A stretch of 64,000 bases of DNA from Argyresthia goedartella (lineage: Eukaryota > Arthropoda > Insecta > Lepidoptera > Argyresthiidae): assembly GCA_949825045.1 (NCBI GenBank), contig OX463815.1:15617231-15681230 (forward strand), given 5' to 3'. The notes beneath the pieces are model-generated. The model searched no databases. It was not told the DNA's origin and worked only from the letters and a program-made list of their open reading frames with translations. Made by a program: the position numbers and the translations under genes. Shown here one piece after another: positions 1-11,679 of this stretch. Position 1 is the first letter of the stretch. Each line of letters begins with the position of its first letter.

Positions 1-1888
1 TCCCTATCAGGGAACTTGCAGCTTGTAATTTATTGTAATTAAATACGACGCAGTTTAAAATTGACGTGCACCCACTAACGTATAAAGAATGTTCAATAGC
101 CAAGTCACACAACATTTACTATAACAATAAAGAAATCGCAGTAAGGAACCTTAGACTTGGCACGACTTTGTCTAGATTTCATTACTTTTTAGAGATAAAT
201 AAGCAGCTCCATCGAGACTTGGCTAGTTTTTTACGGAATGTTTTTGGTGGGATTTCACTTCTTTTTGTAGAAACGTGGGCATATTGATTTATTTTATTAG
301 ATTTTCGGGAGATATGAAAACGGTATACACCGAATCTATACCAAGAGAAAACCAAGCTCTTGTGTTTTATAATCAGGGTCACCAGGTACTCCAGATCTTC
401 GATTATCCTAGTTTTTATAGTTTTACCTTTATGTGGCCCTTAAACCCTAACTCTGTACCAAATTTCAGCTCTCTGAATTTTTGGGAAGTACTAGTTCTAT
501 TCTGATGATCATGAGTGAGTGAGTGTCATAAAGCGAAACTTTGCTTTCGCTTAACTTCGGAACTAAATGATCTACAGACTTCAAATTTTAGATTTAAAGT
601 ATGTGATTGTAGCTTACTGGATGACAAAAATTTCTGCGTTCTGGTCTTATCCAGAGGTTCTCAAATAGGGGCCTAAAAATGCGGCGAAATGGTTCCAGTA
701 AAGGATGGTACGGCAGTGTTTGCTTCACGCTCGACTTGGCGGGGGCACTGCCGTGCCCCCCGATGAAATATTACGGGTTGCGCGCAAAATGGTAGTTAGC
801 CACCACCACCGTGTGTTTATACTCTAAAGTACATATACAAATCATAATTACTTTTACAAAAAACGAAAAACCTAGACATGTTTCCTCCGTTTTTCCAGCG
901 AATTTGTTGGTAATTTACTGAAAACAGAGTTAATTTAGGCGGCCGGCAAGTCTCTCGAAATTCCTCCAACAGAAACTAACAGAACCTTTTTTTTGTGCGG
1001 GAAGTCTGTTTTCTATTGACTTAAGTTGGAGTAGGCAGCCAGTGCTACCAACCTAAATGAACCACATACCACAAAAGTTCGTTAGTGTACTGAAAACACA
1101 CCTAGAAAGGACACCAAAAACGGCCATAATATTACCGTTATCAAACAAGCTGTCAGTCATATTATGACCGATATCAAAATTAGTGACTTAAGGTCAAACG
1201 CACGCGTGGAATTTGCGGAGCACTGTTTATCAGTGACGTATCATGTGGGATAAAGGGAATGATAAGTCACCCGCAGTGCAACGTAGTGAGGCTCGCAATG
1301 ACGAGTGGTAGACGTAGTTGTAGAATGATGTATGTACTGTCTTAATGTAAACCATAATTTTTCACAGTTTTCGTATTTAATATGTTGTCAGTTTTTAAGA
1401 GAGTTTGAATTTTTTAGTTCTTTACCCGTTGATCTGGAATAGTAAACAAAAGTTACGTAGGTAGGTGTATGTGTGTATGTAAAAAAGACAAGAAAACACA
1501 TCCCCCATTATTTATTATTGTGCTCGAATCCTTCAAAACATTGTTGTAAAAAAAGTTGTCACATTTAATCATGATGTACTGAGACGGAAGACTGGTGGAA
1601 AGAGGAAAACCTTTTCATCGTTTATCCCACAAAACCAAGTCAAAAGTTAAAACACAGTTTTGAAGGGCATCCAAAAAAAAACCTATGACATACAAAAATA
1701 TCGGAAACGTGAGCAATTTTATGCAAAATTTTATCTTAGGTATTTTCGATAATCGGCTCTATTATTGTTAAATTAAAAACTTACTGATTTCTGACCAAAC
1801 TAAGAAGCCTAGGTAGTTAATTTTATTTGATTTAATTACACAGGCAGTATATAATTATTTATACCGAGCACGATGTCCGCCAATCATC
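1..1888. other. AT-rich non-coding stretch
   Basis: No coding region that I can recognise on either strand; the only open frames are short and lack family resemblance. The single local structure that stands out is a GC-rich hairpin at about 740-761 (8-bp stem GGGGGCAC / GTGCCCCC, 4-base loop) in otherwise AT-rich DNA. No function can be assigned. Confidence 0.6.
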
Positions 1889-1890
1889 TT

Positions 1891-2038
1891 ACGGCCTTAC
1901 TAATAAAAAAAGTTATTCACGGTTTAATTTATACGGTGTTTTGTCCTTTTCATACGTCGAGTAAATGTCAAATGTCAAAGCAAGACAAAACACTGTATAA
2001 GTTATACTGTGAATAACTTCTTTTATTAGTAAGGCCGT
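1891..2038. mobile_element. Foldback MITE, about 148 bp
   Basis: The 30 bases at 1891-1920 (starting ACGGCCTTACTAATAA) are almost exactly the reverse complement of 2009-2038. Inner parts also pair (GGTGTTTTGTCC against CAAGACAAAACACT), so the whole unit folds into a long hairpin. It has no ORF. Long terminal inverted repeats without coding capacity fit a miniature inverted-repeat transposable element. The target duplication is not clear (TT on the left, TA on the right), so the superfamily is not assigned. Confidence 0.75.
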
Positions 2039-2716
2039 TAGTGTCTAAGGGCCTAATTCACGGTTTCGTTAAAACTAGTATTTAGGGAAATGTTTTTTGA
2101 TTTGATTTGAGTAATAAATAGTTTGGCATCGGGACCAATTCTTTAGGGAGACGAAAAGTAATCAAAAAAGAAAATGAAAAGGGGTTCTTAAATTTAATTG
2201 TGGAGGTAGACACTAACTAAACTACTCTGAGTGTTATTTTAATTTTGAAATGAGGTCGAAATAATAGATATGAATGAAAATTTTACAATACTTTGTCCTG
2301 AAAGTTATCGTTTAGGAGTTTTTGTAAGATTTGTGCATCTGCGTATTAAATTATTGGTCTTATGGCAGATTTTTCAATCCTAAGATAACGATTTATCAGT
2401 CTGTTTATGCGAGGAATTTGACTGTTTATCTGGGGATTGGAAATCGCCCCTTCAACAAACAGAAGCGCTTTTGGGCAAAGTCAGTTATCCGTTTGGTTTT
2501 GCAATTAAAATCTAAGTACAATTTCAATAACTGCGACTCTCCTTTGAATATAGCTATAACCTAAAGTTTGTTACGGGCACTGGAGATAATTGAAATTGTT
2601 CGCGGATATTGGAGGTGACCTGAATTGATTGCTTGGGAAGTATATGCCTAAATCAATTTACTTGGAATATTGAATATGTAGGTACAAGTTAGTAGATAAC
2701 TATAGATACTTAACCT

Positions 2717-2806
2717 GTCCACTCACGTATGAATACCTAGTATGGACTTGCATTAAATTTTAATTTACCTACCGTCCACTCGCGCATGAACACCTAGTTT
2801 GGACTT
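2717..2806. repeat. Two-copy 56-bp-period direct repeat
   Basis: A block of about 34 bases starting GTCCACTC at 2717 recurs at 2773, with the shared core ATGAAYACCTAGTWTGGACTTG. The period is 56 bases and only two copies are visible. It may be a remnant of a minisatellite or a small local duplication. Confidence 0.65.
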
Positions 2807-2809
2807 GGA

Positions 2810-5800
2810 ATGATATTTATATTTATTTTTATAAAATAATTACTACTACCCACTATTATTTTTTATTACTGGAAATAGAGGATAAACGTACCTTCTCTCT
2901 GGTATCTCACACTTGATTGGTCGACTGACTGAGGAAATGAAAAAAAAAAATCGGTGATGTGGCTGGCCGCCATGACAAAGTTTTTTTTATAGCCATATTT
3001 TTTTTTGGATATTGAGAGGGTTAAGTAATTAATCATAAACGTCCACTTTAGGGATCTTGGATATGACGTCAGTTAATAATCTGCTATCATTTATTCATTT
3101 CAATTAACTTTGATTAAATTACAGAGCGTTCATCTGATGTTGGTGATTTGACTTAACTTTCATATTACATTGAAAAACTAAAAAAGTCATTATGATGACG
3201 GCTAAGATTGTATAGGTAGATGACGTATAAATTGGTAGATGCCATGATGTCGGTCGATGTAGGTCAGAGAAAGAATTCAATTCTACTGTTTGTTTGACCG
3301 TGTTATAATCTAACACCCGTTTGTCAGTGCCTAATGTCAATAAACGCTCTCATATAAACAAGCCTCGACTAATACTGACTCTTTGTCTTCGTCTGAGCAA
3401 AAAATTCTTAAAGATGATTCCAGGAATCCTTTCATTGAATTTGGTATTCAGTTCATTATAACTTTTTAGAAGTACATATCTGGAGTGACCGCGGCGTTGG
3501 GTTCTGGACCAACTAATAAAATAGTTACAAGGCTCCATTATAGTTTTGCGCTGTTTAAGCTTACCTGTTGGGAAGCAAGTAAACTATTTATACATTTAAA
3601 TACAATATAATAAGAGAAAAATACTTTCAAAAACTCTTGTGGCATTTTTTTTCACAAACAAAACGGCGACGAGTTGAATTTTCTTTTCCTCATTCCTAAT
3701 TAAATTTTAGAGTGTTTGAATTAACGTTGACAAAACAAAGGCCCTGCAGATGTTGGGGGACCAACACTAAATAAATCACTTAGAAGTATGGTACTGTCGC
3801 CTCTTTACTGTATAATTTTGTAGACACATTTTCTTTTTTCGTTTCGTTTTTACTGCAGCTATATTTTCCGGGTTCAAGTCGTTCCCTCCGAAGATAGTCA
3901 GTTCACTAAATCTACTGTGAGGAACCCGACTCTCCTGCCTCGGCGCTGAACTTCGTAAAGTGTACTTTAGCACAATTCCGTTTAATATCTGTCATTATGA
4001 TGATCTCTGTGACCGTTTGGTTCCGACCCAGCTTCTTGTCCCAGAGATTTCATATTTGAAGCTCTTCAATCCACAGCAAAAGATAATTTAAGTGACTCTT
4101 CATTTTGAACCTAAGATATGCTGATGGTTAAACTTAATTAAGGTTTCAGTACCAGTTCTGAATGCAGGATTATCCATTATTGTGTTAGGCAGAACAATAG
4201 AGATATCGCGCAGGTTACTTAAATATGAGATTGAGTGGCTGTTGCAGGGGAAGAGTATTCGTCATACAATAGCAGGGCTCACACTGGGCGCCTGATGGAA
4301 TTGTAGGCGCTCCTTTCAACGGCTTTCATTTTTAATTGGGTATGGATAGCAATTGGAAAATAAATGAAAGCTGGGTTTCATTAATTATTATTAATAACTC
4401 ATTATAATTCTTTCTATGTAATCTCAACTACGAGTATAATTTACACACATTCGGATACAACATATTTTGGTCATAACTTCATGTTAAATTCTCAAAAATG
4501 GTCGGACCTATTTTAATACCATAGTTGTATACAAGCCAATTCTACTATAAACATATCACGATCAGTGCTGGGATGCATATATTTGGTTGTATCTTGAGTA
4601 GGCAAGAATGCATTGTTTTTTGGATAGGAGAAATCATACCTTCCGACGTAAAAAAAAACACTACCAGATCTTTGCGACCTGGTAGCGGCCTATTGGGTTA
4701 GTTTTTTCATTAGGTGTGACTACCAGGTCTGAAACACCTGGTACCCGGTGACCCGGTAATAACACTGGATGACGAACTATTTTGTCTAGTGATTAGATCG
4801 AATGACGTTGTATTTTGCAATTTTGTCATCATAAATTGTTACGTAATTAAGGATGCTAGATGGCTTCCATACAGAATTTTGGCACCAACATGGGCAATAT
4901 CGGTCTCCAAATTTAGCTTAGCCTATTAATAAAACATAAACAGATTCCGTTGCTGTTAATGATTAAAAACTTTGTAGCATGGCTGTTGTAATTAAAACCA
5001 TGTGTGCAATATTAACAAAATGTAACATTTACACACAGGCACATACATTGCTTCTGGCCTCACACTAGGATACCTTGGTTACATTGTAATTGAAACTTTA
5101 TGTTTTCTTGTCAATCTACCTCGAAGTCAAAGTCGATAAAATATAGATCGAAGTTGCGTTGACAACACTAAAATTTTATCGATACTTTCTTTCAGTGCTG
5201 ATACCAGGACGTTGGGACACAGTAAATTACATATATTATTTAAATATATTATAATCATTGTATCTTGGGCCGCAGCCATATTTGTACTGATTGGTTCATT
5301 AAAAATCAGTTAAAAATAGACATGAGACATTTGACCTCAAAGGTAAACAGTCGGACCAGGTGTCTTCGACCCAGTGCTGGCCCAACAGAAACTTAAGCAT
5401 CAGATCTAAATAACCTGGTACATCATTATCTGAAAGTAAGCTTGCCGCGCTGAACGTGTTAAACTACCTGTATATTCCAAGGGCGAGCTAGCCAATTCTT
5501 GTTTATTTTTAGCATCGCAACTAATTTGTGATAAGATATAACTTTATGATTGAAACACATTCCTCTGTTTTGATAGTCCGGAGCTGTTATTGCCTGCATT
5601 GTTATGGATTCCATTTCATGTCGTTATCAGGGAAGAGCAATCATTGCCGTTCGTGGGCTGTTGAATTGTGAATAGGTGACTTGATAAGGTGTTATTAACT
5701 AAGTTACGTGCGTTAGTTACCGCTGAATGATTCGATTTACCTGTTAAATGTGATTATGTCTCATACCTTGAATATGTTCAAATAGCATAATTATATTTAA

Positions 5801-6210
5801 TTGAAGACAAATACCTCAAATCTTGATATCCATATGTATTAAATTTGGAAGGTACGCACTTCACATACAGATACAACTAGCCAAAATATCACTATAATAC
5901 CAGCAAATAATTACTTTGTTTTTCATAGTGTTTGTATGAATGGCAAAGTAATATTTGTGGTTTTTAATAAATGTTTAATATCTTAATAACTGCTTATTAT
6001 ATTTTGTTCAAACCAAATTTCGTCGAAAGTGTGTATTGAGATGTACACAACTTTTTATTTTTTATTTTTCAGTCTCTTACTTTAAAAGACACATTTTTTT
6101 CCACTTTGGAAGGGTATGTCTCTTTAAAGATTGACTTTGAGGAAAAATGGTTTCAGGAACGTCAACGTCATTTTAAAGAACTATCTATAAGACTCCCAAC
6201 TCATATAGGT
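2810..6210. other. Non-coding AT-rich stretch with small hairpins
   Basis: No gene is recognised. Around 4671-4745 there are two small hairpins built on the same word: CTACCAG...CTGGTAG and TACCAGGT...ACCTGGTA; related ACCAGGT/ACCTGGT words recur near 5355-5420. Around 5020-5075 a minus-strand fragment matches the tail of the SINE at 43575-43800 (shared core CCTAGTGTGRGGCCAGAAGC). The rest shows no structure I can interpret. Confidence 0.55.
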
Positions 6211-6229
6211 TTGATGAAAACTTTTTTTT

Positions 6230-6440
6230 TTGGTTTCAGTTCACAGTACGGGGAGCCCCCCTTTTTTAAAATTTTGTATAAAAATCGTAAAGCGGTTTAC
6301 AGAGTACTTCTACATACCAAGTTTCAAATTGCAGTCTTGATAGCTTCGGCATAAAGTTGCTGTGACATACGGACAGACCGACAGACAGACTTGACGAAAC
6401 TATAAGGGTTCCTTGTTTTCTACGGAACTCTAAAAATGGG
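6230..6440 (+). repeat. Lepidopteran-type interspersed repeat, 3' part
   Basis: The segment ends with a run of GACAGACAGAC-like triplets followed by CTATAAGGGTTCC, TCTACGGAACTCTAAAAATG. This ending (ATAAGGGTTCC ... ACGGAACCCTAAAAA) is, from general knowledge, typical of a very abundant interspersed repeat of moths and butterflies. The repeat at 29150-29512 ends the same way. It has no coding capacity. Confidence 0.55.
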
Positions 6441-7280
6441 AGCAAGTTCAATATCAATAATATCGTGGCTGACGACATCGCCGACAAAAGATTTGATATC
6501 TAAATGAATGCCAAGTTCTGTACCTATGATAATCCTGAAATTCTAACGTTACACAAAGTAGATAACTTAACACAAATAGAAGTTAAAGATTTAACTTGGC
6601 TTGCTTTTACCGGTAAATCAAATTTTAGAAGGGAAGTTACATTGACCACACTAATATACAATAACGTAAGAAGCATAAAAACATTATAATACTAACAAGT
6701 ATATTATTTGCCAAATATAAGTATTATGTAAAAACTAGCCAAGTCAAATCTTTGACTACAATTTGTGTTAAGTTATCTACTTTGTCTAACGTTAGAAGCC
6801 GAAGTCGAATGAAGCATACTTGCGCGGTAGTTTTCTTCTGAGTCGTATGGTTCACCGTTTTGGGCGCGAGTGTAGGCACTTAATGAAATAAGAAATTTCC
6901 ATCGGGATGCATTGGAATAATTCGTTGTAGTATAAGTGGGTCATCCATCCTTAGTTCTACTGTATGACTCACTGTGATACGTAAAAAAAATAAGTTACCA
7001 AAATTTACGAATGTTAATCTATTTATTTCAGAAAGAAAAAATACAATCTGATAAACAAACCACCTACGTAGAAAAAAACAAATTTAGAACTTTTACATAC
7101 TTGTTATTAATCTATGTAATAACATAGATTAAAAAGTATATGGAAGTCCTCAATTTCTTTTAATACCAATTTCTCGATCGTTGTTTGACTGAATAGATTT
7201 ACTTATTGGGTCAGTCACTTTGTTTTATTTTAATATCGGTGGTTTTATTAATATTATATAAGAATTAGCTGGGGGTAATT

Positions 7281-7535
7281 TAAAAGGTATTACATAAGAA
7301 TCATTATGGGCTCCGTTAGATCATTAGAAGCATCCGCGGCCATAGCGGTATTTGCACACCGGAAACGATCGTGCGAAGAGCAAAATCTGGCGGAGACGGG
7401 CGCTGGATGGGTGTCGATTCTATGTGGCATTTGTTTCGGGCGCTTTCGTGTTTCGGATGACACGTTAAGCTGTAATCTTGGCTACTATCGCTACTTATTA
7501 AGTCCACTTATTAAGTACTATTTAAGTCCACTGTG
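7281..7535. other. GC-richer interspersed repeat-like segment
   Basis: A block with higher GC than its surroundings. It contains GCGCTTTCGTGTTTCGGATG and ACACGTTAAGCTGTAATCT, words I associate with interspersed, retroelement-linked sequence in lepidopteran assemblies. Both strands show short open frames here but neither resembles a known protein. It lies directly in front of the truncated RT at 7536, so it could be the neighbouring repeat into which that LINE inserted. Confidence 0.35.
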
Positions 7536-8443
7536 ACCCATATGAATATTGGTGTACCCCAGGGTTCTATCTAAGGTCCGTTCCTTTTCTTAGTATACGT
7601 GAATGACCTGCCATGGTGAAAAAAATTACTCAGATTGTTCTATTTGCTGATGACACATCTATTATTTTCAAGGTGAAAAGACAAGAAGAAATTCTAGACG
7701 ACATAAATAGTACACTCTCTCATGTGTTAAGTTGGTTCAATGTAAACAACCTCTTATTGAACTCAAAGAAGACTAAATGTATCAAATTTGTTTGCCTAAT
7801 GTACGACAGGTTGAAACCAGTGTTAGAATAGGATCTGAAACATTGGACCTCGTTGAGGGCACAATCTTTCTTGGAATCAATATAGATTCGAAACTTCAAT
7901 GGGGTCCTCACATAACTAATCTCGCACGAAGACTTAGCTCAGCCGCTTTTGCGGTCTGACAAATCAGATATCTTACAGATGTTGAAACTGCCAGATTGGT
8001 TTACTTTGGTTATTTTCACAGTATTATGTCTTATGGAATACTGCTCTGGGGGAGAGCAGTAGATATATACAATATTTGTTTTACAAAAAAGGGCTATCAG
8101 GGCGATAGATCAATAAGATGTTAGAGAATCATTAAGAGAAAAATTCAAAGAAGTTAATATACTTACGGTTACCTGTCAATATATATATATACGAGAATAT
8201 CATGCATGTAAGAAAGGTGATAGCCATACGATTAACACTAGAAATAGAAACAAGTTACCATTATTTAGACTAAGTAAAGTAGCCAAATCGTTCATGGGCC
8301 ACTGTATTCGCTTCTACAATAAAATACCACAGGAATCATTGATCCTTCCTGAAAAGAGGTTCCAGAGGATGTTAAAAATTTGCTGATAAGAAAGTCCTAT
8401 TTATTATATATTATGGAATACTTGGATGACAAAACTGCATGGT
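7536..8443 (+). pseudogene. Non-LTR retrotransposon RT, decayed 3' half
   Basis: A reverse transcriptase remnant. It starts inside the palm at GVPQGSI, is broken at once by a TAA before GPFLFLVYVNDLP, then shows VLFADDTSIIFK (catalytic FADD box), WFNVNNLLLNSKKTKC, FLGINIDSKLQWGPHI and SYGILLWGR, the usual order for RT and thumb. Several frameshifts and stops follow, and the last recognisable residues near 8420-8443 (MEYLDDK) match the end of the related RT at 24974 (SDYLEDRCPW). The 5' part, including endonuclease and ORF1, is missing, as expected for a 5'-truncated LINE insertion. It is closest in the window to the elements at 9672-11378 and 24739-26285. It cannot encode a working enzyme. 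Confidence 0.9.
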
Positions 8444-9559
8444 ACATACCATCTCAATGCACAGAACTGAAAATAATTATTGCCATAACAAATTTGATAT
8501 GCGCTTAGTGTGTAAATACAAACTTGGGTTTTGGAAAATATTACAAATCGTAAAAAACACTGTTTCTTTATCTTAGGTTCGTCAACATACAATAACCTAG
8601 CTGGATGCCAAATTTCAAGTTGCTTGGTCTTCTGGAAGTGGGTTAGGTTTTTGATGGTAAGTCAATCAGTCATTGAGAAAAATCCCGACTTTTAGATGTT
8701 TGTATCTTAATAATAAATTGATCTATGATTCATGAAATTCGGAGTTCTAGTTAACCTTAAGGGTTTTAATAAATGAAACAAATTTCATATGTTTATGTTT
8801 TATAGATCGATCGCCAGTTCTCTTGTTTTGAACTTGGCTTTGACATGCTTCCCCATGCTGCCTTTGTTATAGCACCACACCTAGCTTATATATTTAAAAA
8901 TCGGTTCGGCAGCAAGTACCGTACAAGCAACTTCTCTTGAGAAGAATTCTTTTTTTTAATGTTTCGATACCTAGAAAATCATTTGAGAATTATTACTGGA
9001 ATATCTAGCGACGTTCCTACCTATCCCACCTCTCCGATCCCTACCTGTCCTTAATGCGATGAACGCTTCACGTATTTCCTTATCTACACCTAAAATTCCC
9101 ACTCAATTAATTCTCATATAATTACTATATAGCACTATCTATCTAGATTAAACAAATGCATAGGCATTCTGATGAATATCTATTTCAACTCTACGAATCC
9201 ATCCTTTTATTATAATAATTAATAAATTTTATCGAATTTAAAGAATTTTCACGAAAAAGATGACGTCATAGTGGGTCCGCCATTTTGAATTTTAAAAAAC
9301 TGATGAAAGATTCGAAACCAGCACCCTCAAAAACCCACATCTACCCCTCAATACTTGGAATTACATACAAAATTAACGTTGCGTGTTCAAAAAAGTCAGT
9401 TTTTTACAAATAAAAAACGAACCGCTGGACCGATTTTTTCTAGACTCCTTTCAGATCTAAGTCATGACGTGGCGTATCGATTGATATGGTCATCAAAGCG
9501 ATTCGGTCCAGTAGTTATTGAGAAAACGAATTCCATAATTTTGATCACGTACATACGTA

Positions 9560-9560
<1 letters not shown>
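8444..9560. other. Non-coding stretch
   Basis: No gene or clear repeat boundary recognised. The segment near 9400-9540 (AAAAAACGAACCGCTGGACC through GGTCCAGTAGTTATTGAGAA) has the style of an interspersed repeat and runs into the AC microsatellite. Everything else is AT-rich and unstructured by eye. Confidence 0.5.

Positions 9561-9562
<2 letters not shown>

Positions 9563-9593
<31 letters not shown>
9563..9593. repeat. (AC)n microsatellite
   Basis: About fifteen AC dinucleotides in a row, preceded by ACGTACGT words. Confidence 0.95.
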
Positions 9594-9597
<4 letters not shown>

Positions 9598-9671
9598 TCA
9601 CTCTAAAAATGATTGCAAATGATTCTCCAGGTCTTAAAACGTAAAGAAAACACAAAATTACCTATTTCAAT

Positions 9672-11378
9672 TTTCAGACCTATTATAATAACTTCTCAAG
9701 AGAAGTTAATAAATGTGTTGATGATGGAGCTTTCCCAGACCTCATGAAACACAGTAAACTTATACCTCTGTTCAAGTCGGGAGACAAGGGTGATCCGTCA
9801 AATTTCAGACCAATATCGGTTCTTCCAGCACTAAGTAAAATTTTTGAAAAGATTATACTCAATCAAATGCTCTTACACTTCAACCGTACAAAACAACTCC
9901 ACGCCAAGCAATACGGTTTCACTAGGGGTAAATCGTCTACGGATGCAGGTATTACCCTTATATCTCATATTTATTCTGCATGGGAAGCCGCACAGGATGC
10001 TATCGGTGTTTTTTGCGATCTGTCGAAGGCATTTGATTGTGTTGATCATGACACGTTACTAATGAAATTCAATCATTACGGAGTTAGAAATAAAGCGTTG
10101 AATCTACTAAGATCATACCTAAGCAATATAATTCAAAAGGCAGAAGTCAACGGCGTTAAATCTGATGGATCGGGGGTAAAAATTGGCGTTCCACATGGTT
10201 CCATATTAGGCCCTTTCTTATTCCTGGTATATATTAACGATCTGCCTTTTATGGTGGAGAAATTGACTAACATAGTGTTGTTTGCTGATGATACTTCACT
10301 GGTCTTCAAAATTGAAAGACAAAAAGAAGATTTTGATGATGTCAATAGAGTATTATCTTTAACCTTGGATTGGTTCACAGTTAACAATTTATTGTTAAAT
10401 GCTGGTAAAACCACATGTATCAAATTATCACTTCCAAATGTCAGGCAAGTTGGGACCAGTTTAGTGTTGGACAGCAATACGTTAGAATTAGTAAATGACA
10501 CGAAGTTTCTTGGAATAACCATTGATAACAATTTGCAGTGGGGACCCCACATAGAAAAATTGGCTGGTAAATTAAGTTCTGCGGCTTACGCTGTTAGGAA
10601 CATCAGACAAAACACGGATGTGGCTACATCTAGGCTAGTATATTTTAGTTACTTTCATAGTGTCATGTCCTATGGTATCTTGTTGTGGGGGAAAGCAGCG
10701 GATATTCAAACTATTTTTATTTTACAGAAAAGAGCTATTCGAGCAATTTATAATTTAAAACGCACAGACTCCTTAAGACAGCTTTTTAAAGAAATTGACA
10801 TACTAACTGTAGCTACTTAATTTATTTTCGAAAATATAATGTATGTACGCAAGATCCTTAAAAAATTTCCCAAACTTAGCGATAGCTGTAATGTTAACCA
10901 AGAAATAATCACAGACTACTTGCGCCCCGGTTTAGACTCGCGAAGGTTAGCAATTCTTTCAAGGGTCAATGCATTCTCTACTACAACAAGATACCTCTGG
11001 AGATCTTGAAATTGCCATTTCAGCAATTTAAAATCCATGTTAAAGCGACTTTGTCGAAAAAGGGATATTACAATGTTCAATATTATTTAAATGATGGGTC
11101 TGTATGGGGTTAATCTAATCTAGTTCAACACAGACCTCGCTGTTAATAATTTTGTAATTATTTATTATTGCCTGCTTATTAAATAAAAAAAAACTTAATT
11201 GTATTAGTTAAGCACAACCTATTTTTAAAAGAGATCTAAAAATCAATCTGTGGGAGTTTCTACGCCCTACTTCTCCCACAGTGGTCCAATGTAGAGAAGT
11301 GGCAAAAAATGACGATTGCTAAGTATATGTAAATATCTACAGTAATAAAGACATTTGGAATTTGGAATTTGGAATTTG
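9672..11378 (+). mobile_element. 5'-truncated LINE (FADD group), copy 1
   Basis: A non-LTR retrotransposon copy that starts abruptly upstream of the RT. The reading frame is open from about 9680 with no ATG of its own at the start. After the RT there is an untranslated tail with GTGGTCCAATGTAGAGAAG and AAGTATATGTAAATATCTAC, an AATAAAG poly-A signal at about 11344, and a tandem TTTGGAA tail at 11353-11378. The same 3' end occurs on the minus strand at 11680-11830 and as a stand-alone fragment at 57081-57177, which fixes the 3' boundary. The 5' truncation fits target-primed reverse transcription that stopped early. The endonuclease and ORF1 are absent. Confidence 0.88.
9744..10820 (+). pseudogene. 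Reverse transcriptase of LINE copy 1, long open frame
   Basis: A 358-residue open frame. It contains, in order, FRPISVLPALSKIFEKI, QYGFTRGKSSTDAG, VFCDLSKAFDCVDHDTLL (first catalytic Asp), GVPHGSILGPFLFLVYINDL, VLFADDTSLVFK (FADD, catalytic pair), WFTVNNLLLNAGKT, FLGITIDNNLQWGPHI and SYGILLWGK. This is RNA-directed DNA polymerase plus thumb of a Jockey/CR1-group LINE, which copies its RNA at a nicked chromosomal site. Two things are odd. The near-invariant GVPQG box reads GVPHG. The frame ends with TAA after LTVAT, where relatives continue for another 70-80 residues; homologous residues can be followed past the stop to about 11110 with further breaks. The ATG used here is internal; sense coding runs upstream to about 9680. 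Probably inactive. Confidence 0.88.
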
Positions 11379-11399
11379 CCGCGTGTCTAGATGTATTGT

Positions 11400-11679
11400 C
11401 GCGTTGCGGCCTTCGTTCTGTTAATCGATCGATAGACGTACTAAATTAACTTAATTGGCCTTAACTAGCTGATTGATATAAGTAACTTGGATAATCGATC
11501 AAGTAAGCGTCACAAAAGAAATTACCTATTTGTCAGTTTATCGTCGCCATATGTATGTCGTCATCGTAACCATATCGTAGAATTGACCATCATGATGTGA
11601 TTGACCATTTCATGAATTACGACAATTTCATGATATAGCTACCTCAAACTGATCATATCATGAAATGGCCTAACCAGAA
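11400..11679. repeat. Repeat rich in CATATCGTAG / TTTCATGATATAG words
   Basis: The segment around 11530-11680 contains CATATCGTAGAATT, CATCATGATGT and TTTCATGATATAG. The same words occur as the reverse complement at about 17090-17210. The two blocks therefore form a diverged inverted pair that flanks the nested LINE cluster at 11.68-16.5 kb. The content is non-coding, and may be a palindrome-rich non-autonomous element; class unknown. Confidence 0.5.

Noticed and set aside
740..761. Rho-independent terminator
   Set aside because: GC hairpin without a functional context in insect nuclear DNA.
10133..10552. 139-codon frame on the minus strand
   Set aside because: It is the antisense shadow of the reverse transcriptase at 9744-10820.
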